This document shows positions 47,625 to 57,454 of a stretch of 64,000 nucleotides of DNA, piece by piece. Made by a program: the position numbers and the translations under genes. Under the pieces are notes generated by a model, which saw only the letters and a program-made list of their open reading frames with translations, was not told the DNA's origin and searched no databases. Source of the DNA: Crossaster papposus (lineage: Eukaryota; Echinodermata; Asteroidea; Velatida; Solasteridae). The stretch is from positions 310,001 to 374,000 of the forward strand of contig JBAIAA010000893.1 in the NCBI GenBank assembly GCA_037893245.1, in the 5' to 3' direction. Within the stretch, counting starts at the first letter, position 1. Every line of letters begins with the position of its first letter.

Positions 47625-50600
47625 ATGGACGGAGTAGTAGTTTGGGTTGTGCTGCGGACATCGGCATTGGCAGGTATAGATTCGATTGTTCATAACGCAC
47701 CAAATTCCGCTTTTAAATTATAGTGATTGAGTCAATTAATGTTTGTTGAGGGATTGAACGCTGCGTACGTTTTAAATGTACTGGGCCTATTTTCATAACA
47801 TACCAACACCGCCTCGGGTCATTAATCCTGGCCCATGAGCCGTTTTTTGCATGAATTTTAGACTCTATAAAATACGGACCCTTTAGTATATATTGCGCAA
47901 GCTTTAATTAGTGGAGATCATGATATTTTATGGGCAAGGAATGAAACCCTCGTTGGGAAATATGTGATAGCATTGCAGCAATGGCAGCTTTTTTAGTGTT
48001 ATCATCGTTTTTGTTTTGTTTAATGGCCAATAATGCTTGTTACCACTTAATTAATCCGGTAACAAACATATTGGCGGCCATTTTGAGAAAAAACTAACAA
48101 CACCCCAAAAACTGCCACCGCTCATTCTGCAATGCTATCACACATTTTCCAGCTCTAGGTGTGCATACTTTGCCCAAAATCGTTTTGAGAATTACTCTTC
48201 TCGGTCATATGATACCGGTGGTATAATGTTTAGTATAATTCGTAAACATTTTTTTTTTGCATTTTTACGAAAGTGCTGGCATCATGTCATCAAATTTGCT
48301 TCATTGGATCGGAGTACAACCCACAGTCTGGTACCCCACCCCGTTGGTTCCTACCGTACAAAGATCCGTGCAAATGCACCGCTGTGCGTTTCGGCGGGAT
48401 GCGCATCCCTGCTTCGTCATACCAGCAAAATGCGCCCCACTACCTGGACGAGCTTCTCCTCAGCGAGGACTCCGACGAAATTCGAGCTTACTTTAACTGT
48501 AGCCTAGCGACCACGGCGACCCCGGAGGCCACGGCGAGCCCGGCGAGCCCGGCGAGCCCGGCGAGCCCGGCGACCCCGGCGACCCTGACGAGCCCGGCGA
48601 CCCCGGTGAGCCCGGCGACCCCTGAGACCACGGCGACCCCTGAGACCACGGCGACCCTGAAGACCACGGAGACCCCGGAGACCACGGCGACCCCAGAGAC
48701 CACAGTGACCCCGGCGACCCCGGTGACCACGGAGACCACGGCAACCCCGGAGACCACGGCGACCCCGGTGACCACGGAGACCACGGCGACTACGGCTACC
48801 CCGGCGACCCCGGAGACCACGGCGACCCCGGAGACCACGGCGACCCCGGAAACCACGATGAGCCCGGAGACCACGGCGACCCCGGAGACCACGGCGAGCC
48901 CGGCGACCACGGAGAACACGGCAAGCCCGGAGACCACGGCGATCCCGAAGACCACGGCGAGCCCGGCGACCGCGGAAACCGCGGAGACCACGGCGACCCC
49001 GGAGACCACGGAGACCCCGGAGACCACGGCGACCCCAGAGACCACAGTGACCCCGGCGACCCCGGCGACCCCGGTGACCACGGAGACCACGGCAACCCCG
49101 GAGACCACGGCGACCCCGGTGAACACGGAGACCACGGAGACCACGGCAACCCCGGAGACCACGGCGACCCCGGTGACCACGGAGACCACGGCGACCACGG
49201 CTACCCCGGCGACCCGGGAGACCACGGCGACCCCGGAGACCACGGCGACCGCGGAAACCACGATGAGCCCGGAGACCACGGCGACACCGGAGACCACGGC
49301 GAGCCCGGCGACCACGGAGAACACGGCGAGCCCGGAGACCACGGCGATCCCGAAGACCACGGCGAGCCCGGCGACCGCGGAAACCGCGAAGACCACGGCG
49401 ACCACGGCAACCACGGCGACCCCAGTGATCACGGAGACCACGGCGACCCCGGAAACCACGGCGACCCCGGGGACCACGGCGACCACGGCGACCACGGCGA
49501 CCCCAGTGATCACGGAGACCACGGCGACCCCGGAGACAACGGCGATCCTGGAGACCACGGCAACCCCAGTGACCACGGCGAGCCCGGCGACCACAGCGAC
49601 CACGGCGACCATGGCGACCCCGGTGACCACGGCGAGCCCAGTGACCACGGCGAGCCCGGCGACCACGGCGACCACGGCCACCCCGGCCACCCCGGCGATC
49701 AGTAAGATACCTAATACAATTTTAAACAAAAAAATGTTTTTGTGTTAGGCCCAAAAACCTGTTGCCATGATACTCACGCTTTCCGTTGCATGCGCAGATG
49801 AAGCTTCGAGTGTAGGGTAGGGTAGGGTAGGGTAGGGTAGGGTAGGGTAGGGTGGGGTGGGGTGTGAGGTGGGGCTGGGTGTGGGATAAAGTGGAAGGGG
49901 AAGACAGGGGAGACGGGGGTGCCAAAAAAAAACCCCCTACTATAGAGAGTTCGGGACATCCCCCGAAAGTTTTGAAATCTACAATGCTTTATCTGCCTAT
50001 GGAAAATTGATAATATATTAATTTAGGAGCCCATTTTTGAGTCCGTGGAGGAGGTGGTGTGAGATGGGGAGGGGGGGGGGGGGGGGGGGGGGGGCGAATT
50101 TACATTTACACACCGACATGGTCTTATTTTTTCTCTTGGCAGCAACAGCTGTGTGTCCGAACCCAGAGCCAGCTGTTAAGTATCTCGCCAACGTAATGTC
50201 ACGTGATTATTCTCTCTCTTTGAAACCCCACTTAAATCAAAGATTTCTCTAGTCCCATTGCCTTTTATTTATTTGACACCATTATTTGCTGTTGCAATGC
50301 TTGCAGTTTGCAAGATTTTGTAATATAAACAAATCCGAAAACTAAAGCAAACTTCGTTTTCCATTTTGCGTAGAATGCGGTATGTACCTCGGGATGGAGG
50401 ATGGGGGTATCCCCGATTCAGCCATCACGGCGTCAAGTCGGTACGGGGAGGTCTTACGCGGTCTGTCTAATAATAATAACTGTCAAGCGAGTCACGGCCG
50501 GCTGAACTACCCGGGAACCAGCGACGGTGTCGTCGGGGGCTGGTGCCCAGCCACCACGAACCTCGACGATTGGTTACAGGTGGATCTGGGACGGCCGCTG

Positions 50601-51465
50601 CAGGTTGAAGGAGTCATCATTCAAGGCAGCGTTGACCCTTGGGGGGAATGGTCTGAGCGAGTGACGGAGTACCAGGTTCGGTACAGCGATAACAAAACCA
50701 CGTGGCAGTATGTGATGCAGTCACGTGACGCTGGTGCGCAGGTAAGTACTCAATACACCGTGAACATGTACATGTGCATGTAGTCTTCAACAGGTAAATG
50801 TGACGTCAGTTGTCATTGTCATTGACTTAGTCGACTGAAACATCCATTGCAAATGTGCAGGGAAATGAATGAGTAACTTTTTTGTACGGAGTTAATTGCT
50901 TGGCAATAGACAAAAGATGACGTATTAATTTCGGTATTCTAAACTGTACTGTGGCGGTACGCGTACATATTCTTCCTAGAATGGTTAGGGGTGATTATGA
51001 TAACATGGGATTTATGATTTCCAAGTTTTAATTTTGTTATCTATCAACATTCGTAGAAGTGACAGTCTTTATTTTAATCTATATGCAGTGCCCGTTCAAA
51101 ACGTGCAGCAGTGCGTGACGGCCCGAGAAACAGAACCCTGGAATTTTTGTCTCTAAAGAAGATCTTGTTAAGATCGAAATATTAGGCCCTCTTAATTTAT
51201 TTGATTTGTATATTTCAGGTCATTCCAGCCAGTAAGTGGAATCTTATTCATATTCCTGCAATTATCGATCGATAGGGCAATGAATGACCAAACCCGATAT
51301 TGAATCTGTTTTTCGCAGACTTTTCTAGGCAACAGTGACCAAACCACACCTGTCACCAGTCTGTTCGACCAGCCAATCAGAGCGCGCTATATCCGCATCG
51401 TACCGACTGCGTTCAAAAGCCACCCGTCGATGCGTATGGAACTCATCGGCTGCAAAAGTGCGTGA
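47625..51465 (+). CDS. Gene C2: secreted mucin-like protein with C-terminal discoidin (F5/8C) domain, long-stalk paralogue
   Basis: Exons 47625-47673, 48274-49701, 50374-50741 and 51319-51465 (TGA) total 1992 nt and encode 663 residues. Signal-peptide and mucin exons end in phase 1, and the discoidin intron is phase 0. The signal peptide is identical to that of C1. The Cys module (17-92) keeps ICFIG and the CTAVR motif. The Thr/Pro tract spans residues 93-492, about 400 residues against about 208 in C1, and contains an internal duplication of about 406 bp. There is no counterpart of the C1 linker exon, so the mucin exon joins the discoidin exon directly. The discoidin domain (493-663) has CGMYLGMEDGG, WLQVDLG, RVTEYQVRYSDN, FLGNSDQ, RYIRIVP and a terminal ELIGC. 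The FPGN of C1 is FLGN here, and one loop is four residues longer (NNNNCQ). The first donor is G|GTATAG. All open frames are intact, so it is probably functional. Confidence 0.78.
48501..49700 (+). repeat. Mucin-coding tandem repeat in C2, with internal 406-bp duplication
   Basis: Same 9/15/18-bp units as in C1, about 1.2 kb long. The segment with MSPETTATPETTASPATTEN occurs near 48859 and again near 49265, offset 406 bp, showing unit-scale expansion. Confidence 0.9.
49776..50091. repeat. Private G-rich insertion with (TAGGG)n and poly-G
   Basis: C1 has no counterpart: its sequence passes directly from TACTCA to GCGAATTTACATTTACACAC. The insertion holds about eight GGGTA units (49814-49854) continuing as GGGGT, and the region ends in 24 G residues at 50071-50094. 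Both tracts have strong quadruplex potential on the plus strand. Confidence 0.8.
50143..50252 (+). CDS. Possible alternative terminal exon of C2
   Basis: Counterpart of 24863-24972. It has the same acceptor (TCTTGGCAG) and an open frame to TAG, with AVCPNPEPAVKYLA conserved. It would give a secreted mucin without discoidin. Confidence 0.35.
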
Positions 51466-53190
51466 AGTTGTTGTTCATTCCTTGTATAACAAAAAATGTT
51501 GGATTTATTAAGTGTATACAACTAGAGGAGAACTCTCTTTTTTTTAAATTTAAAATTTTTTTTTTATTTCTTGTTTATTCAATTTCAACGTTTTTGCCAC
51601 CTTTTTAAACACCAGGTCGAAAGTATTTGTCATTACAGATCAAATTAGACGAATTTAATCTGTAATGACGAATTGTCTTGATCCAATGTTTAAATAGAGT
51701 GACTCAATGATAATTGACTAAATTGGTTTGATAAAAGCGTGTGAGATCTTTCTTTGAACAAAATTGAATGTAAGAGTTTAAATTTAAATAAATTTAAAAA
51801 AAATAGCCTGGAAACCTATAGTATAAACAAAATTAATAAGATCAATAACATCAAAAAGACAAAAAGGAAAGCATCAAGATAATAAAGAGTTAAAATATAT
51901 TTATATATGAAATCCAACAAAACAAAACAACATTTGACACAAACGTAAAGTAGTATACGTTTGGTACTTGAAACCCACTGTTTGCTTTAATCCTATAGTT
52001 ATAGATATATACCATAAAACTAACCTGTACAAATTTCATTTCAAAAGGTGGTAGCGATTTTGAGATATTTCCGAAAATCTACAGCGATATGTCCACGCTG
52101 GAAGAATAATCTGCATTATGAATACACAATCTGAGAAACGTCACTGCAGTAACGCTTCTCGGATTTACATTTGTGGGGATAAAAAGTGATATCTTTGTCC
52201 ATAACCGCAGTGCTTCGAAGTGAAAAGTTTCTGAAAATGCATTATACTATCCAAAGCTGCTGTACTTCTTACCAAGTAAGTTTTTATTGCCATTCATTTT
52301 TTGAGTAATTACCAAACGTATACGATCCCTTTAAATCAATAATTCCGTAAAAGAGGATAAGAAAAACATCATTATTAAAATTCAGCAAAAAAAAACCTAT
52401 TAAATTTTGATAGTGGCTCATATTGTCTCTGTAAGGGTCTGGTCAGTTCTGGGAGAATAATATAAGATAGACCTAGTAGCAATGCGTGTAGTTGTTGGAC
52501 ATTACATAGTAATACAATGTATCATGGTCATCATTACATTCTCACAAATAGTGTAAAGTTGTTGGCACCTGTTTTGTTTTAAAGGGGTATTTTCGAAAGT
52601 TAATCTCATTGCCAAAGTAATTGTTGATTATTCTAGCAAATGTACATTGTATAGTCTTCTGCATGCAAGGTTTTCTGTTCACAGAAAACCTTGTTCTTGT
52701 TCTGTTTTTCTTCTTCAAATCTCGGCCTCGTTTCCCTATCGGCTACAATTTTAAGGCCTTTGATTTGAGAACACTCAATAATAGGTCATAGTTCTACCAT
52801 GAAGAAATAAGAAATAAATAAAATGTGTCTTATTTCTCCATGGTTCTACCCTCGAGAAACATCATATATACCTATAGAATGACAAGGTACAAGCTTTAGC
52901 GAATGCACATTTCATTCAAGTGCAGAGATGTAGCGCAAGTGAAAATGAAACCGGGATTTTGAAAACCTCGGATAGTTTTACTGTGAATAAAAATCGAGCT
53001 AGCCCATTTGGTTTCTGTTGTGACATTTCGTGCCTTTTTTTCTTTCTGTTGGATTATTTTACATTTGCTGTTATGTATAGTCAGGTGTTTTTTGTCCCAC
53101 CTACTCTCTGGACTATTGTTACCTAACGCACCCCCCCCCCCCCCCCCCCACTAAACCTAAAAGGAATTCTTGAGAAACGGCAACATTCCG
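51466..53190. other. Gene C2 3' flank
   Basis: AT-rich sequence orthologous to 27815-29515, ending just after a 19-C run (53131-53149). No gene recognised. Confidence 0.5.
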
Positions 53191-53337
53191 CAAGCGCTCA
53201 GCAACGACACACCACAAAAGAGGGGGGCGGGGGGCGTTCCCTCCGTCTCCTATCTAGCTTACTATGCAACAGCAAGCCGAACAAAGAGAACATTTTAATT
53301 TACAAAAAATCCAGGAACAAAAGATCTTTTGATATTG

Positions 53338-54355
53338 GTGCTCGGTAAATATTTCCGCCTGTGGATTCTTACAAAAACAGTACGGCTGATTACAGGCTAC
53401 TGCAACCAAATATAATTAGATATCTGCGCAAGGTATCTCAGGAGATCGCACATTGAAACCGTCTTTGGTAATGCCCCTATTCCACACAGACCACGAATCC
53501 CACGAACCGCCAAGAATTGATACATTTTAGGATTCGTAATTGAATCGTAATCAGTTCGTGAAGTTCTTAACTGATTCGTATTTATCCGTAGTCAGTTCTT
53601 TCAATTCTTAAGTGATCTGGAATTCGTGGCAAAAGTTTTGAGCCGTTCAAAATGTTGGCCACGAACTCCCGATTCAAAACAATCGTAGTTAATTCGTAAC
53701 AAATTCGTAGTGCATACTTAGGCATCGTACCTGAATCGTAATATATTCGTAGGCATTCGTAGGTATTCTTAACTCATTCGGGGATTCGTGAATTCGTGGC
53801 TTGACCACGAATCAGCTACGAATCTGTCACGAATCCCACGAATACACACCGAAGCAGGTACGTTGAACATCCATTTTGGAACTGATGCCCAAGCAGGGAT
53901 GAGGGCCTTTGTATACCTATCTTGAGGAAAAATCCCACGAATTGTCAAGAATAGTCACGAATTCAATTTTAATCGTACCTGATTCGTAGATGCATTCGGC
54001 ATATTCTTAACTGATTCGTAACTGATTCCTTACGTTCGTGAAGTATTCGTAATCTATTCTTGTAAATCGTAGTGACTCCTTGACAATATTTGAGCGATTC
54101 GAGGCGAATCCCACGAATATTCGTAACTCTATCGTACCTGTATCGTAACAGAATCTTAGAGCGTCACGATTTGGACAACAAATGTTCAATATTCGAGGAA
54201 TCCTTACGAATCCTACAATTTATCAATTCGTGGCAGTTCGTGGGATTCGTGGTCTGTGTGGAATAGGGGCATTAGACGTGTTTGCAGGTGCTTTGTTGTC
54301 AGTTCTCGTATACGATTTTTTTTTTGTGGTGGACCGTTTTGGATTTCTCGGCAAA
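53338..54355 (+). promoter_or_regulatory. Gene D upstream region split by a transposon
   Basis: The shared upstream block (TATTTCCGCCTGTGGATTCT) is at 53338-53390, and a degenerate TATA (TATACG at 54309) is 47 bp before the ATG. They are now about 0.9 kb apart because of an 802-bp insertion. Without it the spacing would match gene B. Confidence 0.55.
53471..54272. mobile_element. 802-bp TIR element with TA target duplication
   Basis: The ends ATGCCCCTATTCCACACAG and CTGTGTGGAATAGGGGCAT are perfect reverse complements, and similarity extends for about 75 bp. TA flanks both sides (53469-53470, 54273-54274). The uninterrupted site is seen before gene B at about 15650. The interior is packed with ATTCGT/ACGAAT motifs. 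No coding frame. Confidence 0.88.
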
Positions 54356-54511
54356 ATGAAGGGATTTCTAGGGCCACTGATTCTGTTGCTGGCTGACGCA
54401 TTTGCTTCAGAGGGTAAGTTATAGTCCTATGAATATATCTACTTACATTTTGCTTTTGGCGACCTCTAATTGTAGAATATTAACTGGTAAAACCGCCAAC
54501 CCCTCCCCCTA

Positions 54512-54527
54512 CCCCCCCCCCCCCCCC
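54512..54527. repeat. Poly-C run (16 C) in gene D intron 1
   Basis: Uninterrupted C run, similar in position to the C-rich stretch after the gene B signal exon (15901-15929). Confidence 0.85.
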
Positions 54528-54897
54528 TCCCCCCGCGAACACATTGACATATCGTGCAATGTGCCATTAGTGTGTTGGTCGAAATCATCATCGTGCCATG
54601 GTTAGAACAAAGGTGACATTAATTAATGACCCTGGGGGACTATCGTTTGACATGATTGGACCATTCAGGTTTCTAGTAGTGTATACCCCCGTTAGATCAA
54701 TCTGAGCGAGAAATGTCATTTATGACCCTTTTTTAAAATCTGTTTTAATTTGTTTCTTGTTTTGTTGTCACGACACAGCCCCAATACTTGTAATAATGTA
54801 GGCCTAGGGGTCAAAGTCCAAAAATAAAGTAGCTCGCAACATCGTGGAATTTTCAATAGAACCTGAATTTCATGCTCTGTAGGGTTAAGCTAACGCT

Positions 54898-55084
54898 CGG
54901 TTCAGACAGGCGTTCCACAGTCGCGCCGAACCAAATTGAAATCAAGTCGCTCCTGAGTCGCTTTAACAACTCCAGCAGTCGATCGTTCGCCGTCTGGCGC
55001 GTCTTGTCGCCCTTACTCGTTTCAGACGTCGGACTCAATTCACTCATTTGGTTCGGCGCGACTGTGGAACGCCTGTCTGAACCG
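54898..55084. mobile_element. About 190-bp MITE with 39-bp perfect TIRs
   Basis: The arms 54898-54936 and 55046-55084 (CGGTTCAGACAGGCGTTCC and complement) are perfect reverse complements. It is non-coding and lies in gene D intron 1. Confidence 0.8.
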
Positions 55085-55711
55085 AACTACATGTAATAAA
55101 GATATCTTTTTGAAATCACACTATGAAACTTCATTTTGAACCAAAGAAGGGGACTGTTTTGAGAAGTGCAGACCACAGCCCGCTTTTATGACCGTTACTT
55201 CTGTGTCGTGGGCTAATCGTGGTCGCCATAAGATCCGACTTTGCATCGGCAGTATAATACAGGGATCGAGCTATTGGTAGAAATAACTAATTCCGGGTTT
55301 TTCTGTCAAAATAAATTGGGGGCCCAATGCACGCCTAGTATACTACTTAATACATATGTTTTTGTTATCTAAAAAAATATATATATTAATCGTTTGGGTA
55401 AAGGAAAAACTTGAGAGGAAAAGATAATCCAAAACAAAGACGCGTTTCAAAGATCATTTTTCAAAAGAAATGTTAACGGTGGCACGATTGTTTGCATTGA
55501 ACTTTGGGCTTACAAGGAAAAGATAATGGCTATCTATAGATAATAAGTATCTTTGATAAGGACCGCTGGGTTGGATTTGGCTTCGAGCGAATGAAAACGG
55601 ACCTATAGTGGATGGGTCATGCACAGCACCGACAAGACACAGAGAAGACACCAAAAACATACTCTATATTGACAAAAAAGCTATAGAACTGTAACTCGGT
55701 GCACACCCCAG

Positions 55712-55728
55712 CCCCCCCCCCCCCCCCC
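55712..55728. repeat. Poly-C run (17 C) upstream of gene D exon 2
   Basis: Uninterrupted C run about 110 bp before the exon acceptor. Confidence 0.85.
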
Positions 55729-56883
55729 TCTCCCCAAAATACCCTTTGTGTACTGATTAGTGTACTTTAATCCCCAGTGTCTGTTATCTGCGCACAATAA
55801 AAAGCCCGTGTGTACATCTGCAAGTAGTATTTCTTTGCAGTCGCTATAGGTGCAACCGTGAAGCATTTTCTGCTGCTGCTGTTGCTACTGTTGCTGCTGC
55901 TGTTCGCCTGCTGTGTACTAGGCACCCGCGCTGAGATGGAACCCCCGAAGGAGCCCCTCGACCCCGGACAACTCATGAACAAGGTCACCGACGAGGTGTT
56001 GGGTCTGATCGAGGTGGCCCTCAAGTTGGCCCAGTACACGGACTCTGGGGAGAAGTGGAAGGCGTTGGGCTGGGTGCGGGAGCGACTGGACTCCGTCAAA
56101 GACATCCTGAAGGCGGGAGGAGGATCTGGCGGGAAAGAACCAGAGGTCGTCTATTACGAAGGTATAGATTGGTGTGTGTGCGTTTGTATTGACCGGCAAT
56201 CGTCGTCGTCGGACAAACAGAATTGGGAGGCAAACAATGGGTCCACGATTGACACAACGTCCACGATCTCAACTCGTGTGCAAATCCTATGGCGATCATC
56301 CGAAAACGAGTACAAACAAAAGAGGGAAGACGGTCGGACAATGCCCCGTCCCGATTGCCGGTCAATACATCGACTGGGTGTGTGGGGGAGGGTTGATAAA
56401 GAGGAGTATGTGTGGTATAGAGTATACCAAAGTTTAAATATGTCTTATTTTGTCTGTTGTCATGGCATTGGCTCCACACACAAGTTACTTAATCGTTTTC
56501 CTGTGCTTTTGCAATGGACGTTTCAGTCGACTAGTCAATGTATAATGGTGCCATTTCTGAAGCTCAATATTTCATGGGTGAGGAGGGTTAAGGCATCGCA
56601 TACGTTAACGCAAAATAGTTGAGTAGTTGAATTATTTCGCCTCAAAACTTAAAGCAAACTCCGTTTCCCATTTTGCGTAGAATGCGGTGTGCAGCTCGGG
56701 ATGGAGGATGGGGGTATCCCCGATTTAGCCATCACGGCGTCAAGTCGGTCCAGCCAGAGCACTCGCGGTCTGTTTAACAACTGCCAAGCGAGTCACGGCC
56801 GGCTGTACTACCCAGGAACCAGCGATCGCGGTGTCGTCGGGGGCTGGTGCCCAGCCGAGGACGTCGGCGAGTGGTTACAGGTG

Positions 56884-57300
56884 CACTGTTAGAAAAGGGG
56901 TGTTATATCAACACCGAAAAACAGTGTTCACTGAACACCGTTTTTCAGGGTTCATTAGTTGCCATCACCAATTTTCGGTGTTGGCCCTGAACACCGATAA
57001 TCGGTGTTGAGTGATCACCGCTGGACAGTGTCCATTTTTGAACACCGTTAAATAGTGTAGCTTGAACACTGATGATCAGTGTCAAGTGAACACCGAACAA
57101 CGGTGTAGCTCACCTGGACACTAAAAACTAGGGTTTATTCAACACCCTTGGCCGGTGTACATCCTTACTCGACACCGAGAAACAGTATTGATCCAACGCC
57201 AATATTCGGTGCAGAATGAACACCGAAAAGTAGTGTAGGGCCAATACCAAATACTAGTGTTAAATTGACACCATATTTGGTGAACACCGGAAAGTAGTGA
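56884..57300. mobile_element. CACTG-starting repeat with degenerate AACACCG/CAGTGTT array
   Basis: It begins CACTGTTAGAAAAGGGGTG directly inside the gene D discoidin exon, followed by about 400 bp of alternating AACACCG and CAGTGTT/CGGTGTT words at irregular 15-40 bp spacing. CACTG ends are known from EnSpm/Chapaev-type elements (inference). A clear right terminus was not found. Confidence 0.6.
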
Positions 57301-57454
57301 TATTCTAAAACAAGACAGTCGGTAAAATAATTAGCACCATCTTATTTTGTCACCACTACTCCTTTAAGACTGAATACACTGACAGATTACTGCCATGCAA
57401 TTTGACAGGGTAGCTAGTTATTTTCCAGAAATGTTGTACATGATTGACTTGTTA

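Larger units (their letters stand above)
42005..53190. repeat. Segmental duplication, copy 2 (contains gene C2)
   Basis: Partner of 17555-29515. Only a few single-base and small indel differences occur in the first 6 kb. The longer mucin tract and a G-rich insertion are private to this copy, and it lacks the hairpin and TTAA insertion of copy 1. Confidence 0.92.
54356..56892 (+). pseudogene. Gene D: discoidin family member truncated by a repeat insertion
   Basis: Exon 54356-54413 encodes a gene B-like signal peptide (MKGFLGPLILLLADAFASE). Exon 55841-56161 (321 nt, phase 1-1) begins VAIGATVKHF, then a run of eleven Leu ending FACCVL, then MEPPKEPLDPG, a probable amphipathic helix (EVLGLIEVALKLAQY), and a Gly-rich end. 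Exon 56681 onward is a discoidin start (CGVQLGMEDGG...GEWLQV), which hits a stop at 56892 because CACTG-starting repeat DNA was inserted at 56884. No remainder of the domain is found after the insertion. The upstream frames are intact, so the break is recent or a truncated product is made. The poly-Leu segment would be a second hydrophobic stretch after the signal peptide, possibly a signal anchor. I do not recognise the second exon's family. Confidence 0.65.

Noticed and set aside
48488..49729. 413-residue minus-strand open frame over the C2 mucin exon
   Set aside because: Val/Ala/Gly-only translation of the repeat, with no promoter or splice context. Same compositional effect as in C1.
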